Of a DNA stretch of 5,004 nucleotides, positions 1-5,004 are shown piece after piece. The notes under the pieces are model-generated. The model was given only the letters and a program-made list of their open reading frames with translations. It was not told where the DNA came from and searched no databases. The position numbers and the translations under genes are program-made. Source of the DNA: an uncultured Bacillota bacterium (GTDB lineage: Bacteria; Bacillota; Clostridia; Peptostreptococcales; Anaerovoracaceae); assembly GCA_946545145.1 (NCBI GenBank), contig CAMNNG010000094.1:1-5004 (forward strand). Reading direction: 5' to 3'. Numbering within the stretch: position 1 is the stretch's first letter; every line of letters begins with the position of its first letter.

Positions 1-105
1 TGTTTGGGCACAACGGCTTCATTAAGCAAATGCAAATGCAAAGCCGAAGATGCAACGCTAAAGAAACCAACAACCACTGATGGAGGAAATCCGGATCAGG
101 AATAA
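1..105 (+). other. possible 3' tail of an upstream gene (unrecognised)
   Basis: Two + strand frames are open from the left edge. The frame starting at base 3 runs to TGA at 78-80 and would end a protein in a polar tail finishing KETNNH. The frame starting at base 1 runs to TAA at 103-105 and would end in a polar tail finishing GGNPDQE. The third frame stops at 23-25. The base-3 frame has third positions richer in G and C, closer to the genes downstream, so it is the slightly better candidate. Neither tail resembles a family I recognise, and open frames this short occur by chance. If one is real, the upstream gene ends about 30-55 bases before the aminotransferase start and could share its transcript. 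Confidence 0.25.
26..43 (+). repeat. three tandem copies of a GCAAAT-type hexamer
   Basis: Positions 26-31 and 32-37 read GCAAAT, and 38-43 read GCAAAG, giving three adjacent hexamers with one final mismatch. The tract lies about 90 bases upstream of the aminotransferase start. In the open frame starting at base 3 it encodes alternating Gln and Met (QMQMQ). It may be a simple-sequence slip tract or chance. No function is claimed. Confidence 0.5.
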
Positions 106-122
106 TAAATCAGGAAGAATAA
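95..122 (+). repeat. 14-bp tandem direct repeat directly before the first ribosome binding site
   Basis: Positions 95-108 read ATCAGGAATAATAA and positions 109-122 read ATCAGGAAGAATAA. The copies are exactly adjacent and differ at one base (T103 versus G117). Each contains an AGGAA purine stretch and an AT-rich tail. The second copy runs to within a base of the AGGAGG at 124-129. It could be a local duplication of leader DNA, an mRNA standby or A/U-rich enhancer segment for ribosome loading, or a pair of direct-repeat protein sites. The sequence does not decide among these. Confidence 0.6.
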
Positions 123-123
123 A

Positions 124-129
124 AGGAGG
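124..129 (+). promoter_or_regulatory. ribosome binding site of the aminotransferase gene
   Basis: A full AGGAGG lies at 124-129, five bases before the ATG at 135, inside the purine-rich run AAAAGGAGGAGAAA. It fixes the start of the aminotransferase at 135. Confidence 0.85.
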
Positions 130-134
130 AGAAA

Positions 135-1616
135 ATGGCATATAACGGATACGCTATCGATGAATATCCGGATGCGGAGAAGATAACGAAGCAGCTGGAC
201 AGGCTGATCGAGTCTCCGATATACGGGATCACGCCGGAGGCGCTCGAGGAGTACGAGCGTGAATATTTTGACGCGAAGTGTCAGACTTCGAAGGAGATGA
301 TCGATGAAGCGAAGACGGTCATCCCGGGCGGAGTGCAGCACAACCTCGCGTTCAACTATCCGTTTCCGATCGTCATGACGAAGGCGGAAGGAGCGAAGCT
401 TTACGATGCTGACGGGAATGAATATTACGATCTTCTGCAGGCCGGCGGCCCGACCGTACTGGGAAGCAACCCGCCTGTCGTAAGGGAGAAGGTCATCGAT
501 CTTCTGAACACATGCGGACCTTCGACAGGTCTCTTCCATGAATTTGAGTACAAGCTCGCGAAGAAGATATCTGACCTCGTGCCGTCGGTCGAGATGTTCA
601 GGATGCTCGGCTCCGGTACGGAAGCAGATATGTGCGCAGCAAGAGTCGCAAGACTGGCAACAGGAAACAAGAACCTCCTGAAGATGGGCGGAGCTTATCA
701 CGGATGGTCTGATCAGCTTGCTTACGGGATCAGGATACCGGGAACGAAAGGCCTGCAGTCCAAAGGCATCCCCAAGTACGTATTCAGCCACACCGACGAG
801 TTCTTCCCCGGAGACCTCGAGGACCTCGAGAGAAAGCTGAAGAAGAACAAGAAGAGAGGCGGAACGGCGGCCGTATTCATCGAGCCGGTCGGACCGGAGA
901 GCGGAACTCGCCCCGTTACAAGAGAGTTCATCAGGGGCACTGAGGAGCTCGCTCACAAGTACGGCGCGCTTCTCATATTCGATGAAGTCGTTACCGGATT
1001 CAGGATCGGAACGGGCGGCGCCCAGAAATACTTCGGCGTCGATCCGGACCTCACAGTATTCGGCAAAGTCATCGCCGGCGGCTACCCCGGAGCGGGCGGC
1101 ATCGGCGGCCACAGAGATGTGATGAAGCATCTCGGAGCCGGACTCGACTCATCCGGAAAGAAGATCAAGAAAGCCCTCTGCGGCGGAACGATGGCGGCAA
1201 CGCCGATCTCATGCGTCGCGGGCTACTACACTATAGAAGAGATCGAAAAGACGAACGCGTGCGAAAAGGCGGGCCGCATGGCCGACCGCCTCATGGCAGG
1301 CATCAAGGCGTCGATCGAAAAGTACAAGCTGCCGTTCGTAGCCTTCAACCAGGGCTCGATCTGCCACGTCGACACGGTCGGAACGATGCATTTCGCGATC
1401 GACTGGTCGAAGCCGTGGCAGCTGCCGAACATCCTCAAGGAGACGGGCCGCCGCCAGATCGAAATGGAGCATATCGGAGCGGCTTACATGGCTGAGGGAA
1501 TCGTGACGCTCGCTGGCTCGAGGCTTTACACGAGCGCTGCGTACGATGAAGCGATGGTCGACGATCTGATCGAAAGGTTCGACCGTGTATTCTCGAAGTG
1601 CGGCAGGCTCGAGTAA
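135..1616 (+). CDS. class III aminotransferase, glutamate-1-semialdehyde-aminomutase-like
   Basis: This 493-residue cytoplasmic enzyme is predicted to be PLP-dependent, moving an amino group between an amine or amino acid and an aldehyde or keto acid. Visible fold-type I class III motifs, in order, are: IPGG at 63-66, where the typical aminomutase-like sequence begins; GSGTEA at 159-164 (PLP phosphate loop); YHGW at 188-191 (ring stacking); EP at 250-251; IFDEVVTGFR at 281-290, with D283 expected to bind the pyridine nitrogen; FGKVIAGG at 309-316, with K311 as the Schiff-base lysine; and GGT at 350-352, where T352 would reach the neighbouring subunit's cofactor. All expected cofactor residues are present. 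About 55-60 residues precede the usual start, making it longer than aminomutases of roughly 430 residues. No haem-synthesis genes are nearby, and an aldolase and sugar kinase follow, so a catabolic or amino-sugar role is likelier than HemL. A 9-bp tandem repeat at 813-830 encodes DLEDLE, next to a lysine-rich surface segment. The substrate is unknown. Class confidence is high; exact reaction confidence is low. Confidence 0.93.
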   Translation: MAYNGYAIDEYPDAEKITKQLDRLIESPIYGITPEALEEYEREYFDAKCQTSKEMIDEAKTVIPGGVQHNLAFNYPFPIVMTKAEGAKLYDADGNEYYDLLQAGGPTVLGSNPPVVREKVIDLLNTCGPSTGLFHEFEYKLAKKISDLVPSVEMFRMLGSGTEADMCAARVARLATGNKNLLKMGGAYHGWSDQLAYGIRIPGTKGLQSKGIPKYVFSHTDEFFPGDLEDLERKLKKNKKRGGTAAVFIEPVGPESGTRPVTREFIRGTEELAHKYGALLIFDEVVTGFRIGTGGAQKYFGVDPDLTVFGKVIAGGYPGAGGIGGHRDVMKHLGAGLDSSGKKIKKALCGGTMAATPISCVAGYYTIEEIEKTNACEKAGRMADRLMAGIKASIEKYKLPFVAFNQGSICHVDTVGTMHFAIDWSKPWQLPNILKETGRRQIEMEHIGAAYMAEGIVTLAGSRLYTSAAYDEAMVDDLIERFDRVFSKCGRLE

Positions 1617-1642
1617 GCGGCCAGACGCAAGCTGCAGCAGAA

Positions 1643-1657
1643 GCCGCACCAAGCGGC
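1643..1657 (+). other. GC-rich hairpin in the aminotransferase-aldolase gap
   Basis: The 83-bp gap at 1617-1699 contains GCCGC (1643-1647) and its complement GCGGC (1653-1657) around a five-base loop, ACCAA. An alternative, longer-range pairing joins GCGGCC (1617-1622) to GGCCGC (1655-1660). The hairpin is followed by six A residues (1661-1666), not T residues, so it is not a canonical intrinsic terminator for + strand transcription. It could be an mRNA stability or processing element that lets the aminotransferase be expressed at a different level from the genes after it, or it could be chance in GC-rich DNA. Confidence 0.35.
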
Positions 1658-1682
1658 CGCAAAAAAGTGTGAACCCGAAAAC

Positions 1683-1688
1683 AGGAGG
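1683..1688 (+). promoter_or_regulatory. ribosome binding site of the aldolase gene
   Basis: AGGAGG lies at 1683-1688, with 11 bases before the ATG at 1700. The spacing is a little longer than for the neighbours, but no nearer in-frame ATG exists and the protein's first residues (YYTLTEAREAV) match the usual family start. Confidence 0.7.
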
Positions 1689-1699
1689 CTTTAAGCGAT

Positions 1700-2752
1700 A
1701 TGTATTATACATTAACAGAAGCACGCGAAGCAGTGCTCAGAGCATGCCGCGAAATGCAGGAGAAGGGGCTTATCGTCAGGACATGGGGCAATGTCAGCGC
1801 CAGGCTGTCCCGCGAAGAATTCCTCATAACTCCGAGCGGCAGAAGCTATGACGCCATGAAGGCGGAGGACCTCGTCATAGTCAATACCAGGACGCTGAAA
1901 TACAGCGGAAAATACAAACCGTCCAGCGAGAAGAACATGCATGCGATGATCTACGAGAGAAGACCGCAGTGCGGCTTCATCGTCCACACTCACCAGCAGA
2001 ACGCATCGGCTCTGAGCGTTCTTGGAGAGGACTTTGATCTGGATGCTTACTCGAAGGTCCCGTCGTTCGCAGACCCGGCTGTGCCGGTCGTGACGGCTGA
2101 GGAAAGAGAGTCGCTCGGACCGGTCATCCCGTGCGCGGACTACGGTCTTTCGTCGACGAAAAAGCTCGCGAAGAGCGTTTCAAAATCGGTGGTCAAGAAC
2201 ACGGGCGCGAAGGCCGTGCTCATGAGATGCCACGGAGCAGTGCTCGCCGGAAGGGACGCTGAAGAGGCTATGCAGGCGGCGATGGATCTTGAGGCGGTCT
2301 GCGCGAAGATATATGAAAAGAAGTGCGGTGAGCTGATCGAAAGAGAGGCTGACGAGGCGCTCGAGAAGGATCTTCCGGGCGGATCGTTCCTCCACGTTCG
2401 CACGCCCTTCGTGCTCGAAATGTCGAAGAGGGGCAAGGAGCTTCCTCCGTACCTCGACGATATGGCTCAGATAGCGGGCCTTTCCGTGAAGTGCATCGAG
2501 CAGGAAGCAACTGCAGGAAAGATCCAGAAGGCCCTCAAGGACAGGGACGCTGTCTTCGTGAGGAATGACGGCGCGATCTGCATAGGAAGGAACGCCGATG
2601 AGGCCGATGCGGTGGCGCACGTTCTGGAGAAGAACTGCATGGCGGCAAACATCGCTCTCAAGAAGGCGGCTGACCCGGTGCCGGGCATCAGCGCAAGGCT
2701 CGAGAGAAGGTTCTACCTCAAGAAGTACAGCACGCTCAAGGAGGAAGACTGA
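1700..2752 (+). CDS. class II aldolase/adducin-family protein with degenerate C-terminal half-domain
   Basis: This 350-residue cytoplasmic enzyme is predicted to be a metal-dependent aldolase of the L-fuculose-1-phosphate / L-ribulose-5-phosphate epimerase family, which cleaves a sugar phosphate through a metal-stabilised enediolate. Residues 1-205 form a complete domain: GNVS (30-33) and TPSG (44-47) for phosphate binding; PSSE (74-77), whose E77 matches the catalytic glutamate of FucA; VHTH (95-98), with metal ligands H96 and H98; and CHG (177-179), with third ligand H178. All active-site residues are intact. Residues 235-323 look like a second copy of the C-terminal half of the fold: residues 283-313 match 171-201 without gaps at 14 of 31 positions, but H178 corresponds to D290, so this part should not bind metal. 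FucA-type enzymes are about 215 residues, so about 135 are extra. The gene overlaps the TetR start by one base, and a kinase follows, consistent with a kinase-then-aldolase route. The substrate is unknown, and epimerase activity is possible. Confidence 0.9.
   Translation: MYYTLTEAREAVLRACREMQEKGLIVRTWGNVSARLSREEFLITPSGRSYDAMKAEDLVIVNTRTLKYSGKYKPSSEKNMHAMIYERRPQCGFIVHTHQQNASALSVLGEDFDLDAYSKVPSFADPAVPVVTAEERESLGPVIPCADYGLSSTKKLAKSVSKSVVKNTGAKAVLMRCHGAVLAGRDAEEAMQAAMDLEAVCAKIYEKKCGELIEREADEALEKDLPGGSFLHVRTPFVLEMSKRGKELPPYLDDMAQIAGLSVKCIEQEATAGKIQKALKDRDAVFVRNDGAICIGRNADEADAVAHVLEKNCMAANIALKKAADPVPGISARLERRFYLKKYSTLKEED
2739..2744 (+). promoter_or_regulatory. ribosome binding site of the TetR gene, inside the aldolase 3' end
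   Basis: AGGAGG at 2739-2744 sits seven bases before the ATG at 2752 and within the last codons of the aldolase gene (encoding the KEED tail). Together with the TGATG stop/start overlap at 2750-2754, this indicates translational coupling of the regulator to the aldolase. Confidence 0.8.
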
Positions 2753-3384
2753 TGCTCAGACCGCTTACTGAAGATCAGATGGGAAAGCTGATCGATGAGG
2801 CCACGAACGCTTTTGCCGAAAAGGGCTTTGCGGGCGCGAGCATAAGCGGGATCGCAAAGCGCGCCGGAGTTAGCGTGGGCGTCATTTACAAATACTACAA
2901 AGACAAGAAAGCGCTTTTCACCGCGTGTGTGGAGAAAAGCCTGGCTTATCTGGATGAGGTCTTTGAAGAGGTCGGAGAAAAGAACGTCTCCCTCATGGAG
3001 ATGGTCTCGGATCTGATCCGCAGCAACCAGCAGGCGGCGAGGCTCCATCCGGAATACTTCAGGCTCTATCATCAGATAACTGTCCGCGGCGCCGAGCCGG
3101 GGATGGAAAGCATCGCTGAGATGATAGAGAAGAGATCCGCAGATCTTTATACAGAAGTGCTCGAAAAAGCGAAGGCAGAAGGGAAGGTCAGGAGCGATAT
3201 GGAGCCGTCCATGTTCGCTTTCTTCTTCGACAATCTGATGATGATGCTTCATTTCGCTTACACGAGCAGATACTACGAGGACAGATTCCGGATCTACTGC
3301 GGAAGCGAGGCAGCCGCCAGCGACGAGGCGGTGCACGACGAGATGATGAAGTTCATCGGGGGCGCTTTCGGAGCGGCTGATTGA
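2752..3384 (+). CDS. TetR-family transcriptional regulator
   Basis: This 210-residue DNA-binding protein is probably a dimeric, ligand-responsive repressor. The N-terminal DNA-binding domain covers about residues 8-55: a first helix around 8-24 (LIDEATNAFAEKGF), then the helix-turn-helix at about 29-49, with SISGIAKRAGVS leading into the recognition helix VGVIYKYY and the typical closing segment KDKKALF (51-56). The rest (about 60-205) is helical and variable, as expected for a ligand-binding and dimerisation domain. A hydrophobic, methionine- and aromatic-rich segment at 156-175 (FFFDNLMMMLHF and onwards) probably contributes to the pocket or dimer interface. Length is normal for the family. 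It lies between two enzyme genes and is translationally coupled to the aldolase, so it probably controls this operon and perhaps itself. No operator could be identified with confidence, and its ligand cannot be inferred. TetR control is less usual for sugar catabolism than GntR, DeoR, LacI or AraC types. Confidence 0.93.
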   Translation: MLRPLTEDQMGKLIDEATNAFAEKGFAGASISGIAKRAGVSVGVIYKYYKDKKALFTACVEKSLAYLDEVFEEVGEKNVSLMEMVSDLIRSNQQAARLHPEYFRLYHQITVRGAEPGMESIAEMIEKRSADLYTEVLEKAKAEGKVRSDMEPSMFAFFFDNLMMMLHFAYTSRYYEDRFRIYCGSEAAASDEAVHDEMMKFIGGAFGAAD

Positions 3385-3388
3385 TGAA

Positions 3389-3397
3389 AGAGGTGGG
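3389..3397 (+). promoter_or_regulatory. ribosome binding site that decides the kinase start
   Basis: AGAGGTGGG at 3389-3397 contains GAGG (3390-3393), eight bases before the ATG at 3402. In-frame alternatives are TTG at 3381 and ATG at 3384, the latter overlapping the TetR stop as TGATG. Those have only a weaker GGAG at 3370-3373. The 3402 start places the DIGTT motif at residue 8, as usual for FGGY kinases, and is preferred. Confidence 0.65.
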
Positions 3398-3401
3398 AGA
3401 T

Positions 3402-5000
3402 ATGAAATACATACTCGCTTATGATATAGGAACGACGGGAGTCAAGACGTGTCTTTTCAGGGTCGGAAGCGAAATAGAGGAGGTCGCTTTCGCTTCGGCG
3501 GGGTATGGTCTTTACACCTTCCCGGACGGCGGCGCGGAGCAGCATACTGACGAGTGGTGGCAGGCGATGGCCGACAGCACTCGCGTTATGCTGGAGAAGG
3601 CCCCGGTAGGTCCCGAAGAGATAGCGGCGATCTCGTTCTGCTCACAGATGCAGGGGCTCGTCCTCGTCGATGAGAACGGCGAGGCGGTAAGGCATCCGAT
3701 GAGCTACATGGATCAGCGCGCGAAGGACGTCATGGAGCGCGGCATAGGAAGCGGCTTCAAAATCGCGGGCATGAACGCGAGGAAGCTGATAAAGTCGCTT
3801 CGCATAACGGGCGCCGTGTCTGGCAGCGTGAAGGATCCGATGTGGAAGTACCTCTGGGTCAAGGAGCACGAGCCTGACATATTCGCGAAAGTCAGATGGT
3901 GGCTCGATGTCAAGGAGTATCTCATAGGAAGGATGACGGGAAACTTCATCATGACCGAGGACAGCGCATTTTCGACCATACTCTATGACGCGCGTCATGA
4001 TATGAAGTGCTGGAGCGCAGAGCTCTGCCAGATGTTCGGCGTCAACGTGCAGCACCTTCCGAAGATAATCAAGACGAGCGATATCGCAGGAAAACTGAGA
4101 GCTGAGCAGGCGGCCGAGCTCGGACTCGCGCCGGGAACGCCTGTGATGGGCGGCGGCGGAGACGCCTCACTGATAGGCATCGGCGCAGGCGCGTCCATGA
4201 CCGGACAGACGCACATATACTGCGGCACATCGGGATGGGTATCGACGGTCGTCGAAAAGCAGACGACGGACACATCGGCGATGATAGCGGCAGTGGTCGG
4301 CGCGGAAGAAGGCAAGTTCAACTACTTTGCCGAGATGGAGACTGCCGGAAAGTGCCTCGAATGGGTGAAGGACCATCTCGCCCTCGATGAGATCGAGATC
4401 TATCTGGAGAAAAAAGATGTCGCTGAGGATCCGGAAACAGTGTACACGAGTCTCTATGAATATATGTCAGAGGTCATCGGAAAGTGTCCGGCAGGGGCTG
4501 ACGGAACCATATTCACTCCGTGGCTGCACGGCAACAGATGTCCGTTCGAGGACCCGAACGCAGCCGGCATGTTCTTCAACATCAGGCTGGAGACGGGGAA
4601 GACTCAGATGCTCCGCGCGGTGGTCGAAGGAGTGTGCTTCCATCTCAGGTGGATGCTCGAGTGCCAGGACAAAAAGATCACGACCTCGGACGTCATCCGC
4701 TTCTGCGGGGGCGGAGCTCTCAGCAGCGTGACATCGCAGATCCTCGCCGACGTGACCGGAAGAAAGGTCGAGGTGGTCGCAAAGCCGCAGAACGTAGGAT
4801 CCGTAGGCGCGGCGCTTACAGCTGCCGTAGGGATCGGGGAAGCGTCCAGCATCCCGGAGATAGCCTCACGCATACAGGTCGAGCACTCGTACGAACCGGA
4901 CGCCTCGAACAAAGATGTATATGACAGAAACTACAAGGTGTTCAAACAGCTCTATGCCTCGAACAAAAAGAACTTCGCGGCGCTGAGCGGCATGGAGTGA
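3402..5000 (+). CDS. FGGY-family carbohydrate kinase, xylulokinase-like
   Basis: This 532-residue cytoplasmic enzyme is predicted to transfer phosphate from ATP to a sugar or polyol. The two-domain actin-like fold is shown by: AYDIGTTGVK (6-15), the first phosphate loop; CSQMQGLVLVD (80-90), matching the xylulokinase QMHG substrate segment but with Q84 where histidine is usual; YMDQR (102-106), equivalent to the substrate-binding N/D-x-R region; GGGGD (250-254), with D254 the likely catalytic base; CGTSGW (274-279), the second phosphate loop; TPWLHGNRCPFEDP (372-385), the FGGY proline/arginine segment; and CGGGALSSVTSQILAD (435-450), the adenosine-binding signature. All catalytic elements appear intact. 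It is some 30-40 residues longer than typical xylulokinases, with an acidic helical segment at about 320-365 as the likely insertion. It follows the TetR gene by 17 bp and is probably the last or penultimate step of the same transcript. It probably supplies the phosphorylated ketose for the aldolase. Xylulose, ribulose, fuculose or another polyol or ketose are possible substrates. Confidence 0.93.
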   Translation: MKYILAYDIGTTGVKTCLFRVGSEIEEVAFASAGYGLYTFPDGGAEQHTDEWWQAMADSTRVMLEKAPVGPEEIAAISFCSQMQGLVLVDENGEAVRHPMSYMDQRAKDVMERGIGSGFKIAGMNARKLIKSLRITGAVSGSVKDPMWKYLWVKEHEPDIFAKVRWWLDVKEYLIGRMTGNFIMTEDSAFSTILYDARHDMKCWSAELCQMFGVNVQHLPKIIKTSDIAGKLRAEQAAELGLAPGTPVMGGGGDASLIGIGAGASMTGQTHIYCGTSGWVSTVVEKQTTDTSAMIAAVVGAEEGKFNYFAEMETAGKCLEWVKDHLALDEIEIYLEKKDVAEDPETVYTSLYEYMSEVIGKCPAGADGTIFTPWLHGNRCPFEDPNAAGMFFNIRLETGKTQMLRAVVEGVCFHLRWMLECQDKKITTSDVIRFCGGGALSSVTSQILADVTGRKVEVVAKPQNVGSVGAALTAAVGIGEASSIPEIASRIQVEHSYEPDASNKDVYDRNYKVFKQLYASNKKNFAALSGME

Positions 5001-5004
5001 GCAT

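Noticed and set aside
89..96. Perfect 8-bp palindrome ATCCGGAT as a TetR operator candidate
   Set aside because: It is short, and the same sequence recurs inside the aminotransferase coding region at 166-173, so it is not distinctive. TetR operators are usually longer.
77..106. Possible promoter with CTGATG and AATAAT separated by 18 bases
   Set aside because: Only the -10-like element is good (5 of 6). The -35-like element matches about half of the consensus, and the AATAAT is part of the tandem repeat. Too weak to annotate.
813..830. 9-bp tandem repeat GACCTCGAG encoding DLEDLE
   Set aside because: It is an in-frame repeat of common codons in a charged surface helix. It probably has no significance beyond a small coding duplication, and is noted in the gene entry only.
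96..1130. 344-codon open frame on the - strand opposite the aminotransferase
   Set aside because: It lies almost wholly antisense to a gene with intact family motifs. Its product is an Arg/Leu/Glu-rich composition with no recognisable domain, as expected for a mirror frame of a GC-biased gene.
135..1616. Annotation as hemL, glutamate-1-semialdehyde aminomutase in haem synthesis
   Set aside because: The motifs are shared by the whole aminomutase-like group. The N-terminal extension and the sugar-kinase and aldolase neighbourhood argue against a haem role, so no symbol is given.
2713..3336. 207-codon open frame on the - strand opposite the TetR gene
   Set aside because: It is antisense to a clear TetR gene and its translation shows no family features.
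4387..4924. Two overlapping + strand open frames (4387-4731 and 4520-4924) inside the kinase gene
   Set aside because: Both are Arg/Ser-rich out-of-frame shadows of the kinase, and the kinase frame carries the conserved FGGY motifs throughout this stretch.

Overview
The window holds four complete genes, all on the + strand and closely packed, which reads as part of one metabolic operon of an anaerobic bacterium. In order they are: a class III (PLP-dependent) aminotransferase of the glutamate-1-semialdehyde-aminomutase-like group (135-1616), a class II aldolase/adducin-family enzyme with an extra C-terminal half-domain (1700-2752), a TetR-family regulator (2752-3384), and an FGGY-family carbohydrate kinase most like xylulokinases (about 3402-5000). 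No tRNA, rRNA, CRISPR array, insertion sequence or attachment site is visible.

Organism: every gene has a strong AGGAGG-type ribosome binding site. The GC content looks like the mid-50s percent by eye, and arginine is coded largely by AGA/AGG, with frequent ATA for isoleucine. This fits a moderately GC-rich anaerobe of the Bacillota (Clostridia), with Synergistota or a similar group as an alternative. It is inference from style, not a taxonomic assignment.

Layout: positions 1-134 are a leader with no recognised gene. Two frames run open from the left edge and may be the tail of an upstream gene. The leader also carries a tandem hexamer and a near-perfect 14-bp tandem repeat just before the first ribosome binding site. 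An 83-bp gap with a small GC-rich hairpin separates the aminotransferase from the aldolase. The aldolase stop and TetR start overlap by one base (TGATG), and the TetR gene and kinase either overlap in the same way or are 17 bp apart, depending on the kinase start. The kinase ends four bases before the window edge, and those bases could begin another gene.

How the genes may work together: FGGY kinases phosphorylate sugars or polyols, and class II aldolases split the resulting ketose phosphates into a three-carbon phosphate plus an aldehyde. That pair alone would be an ordinary deoxy-sugar or pentose catabolic module. The aminotransferase adds an amino-transfer step, so the operon may handle an amino sugar, amino polyol or amino alcohol, or may aminate or deaminate a product of the aldol cleavage. 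The TetR protein is the likely local regulator. The substrate cannot be read from the sequence. The gene combination is the main point of interest.
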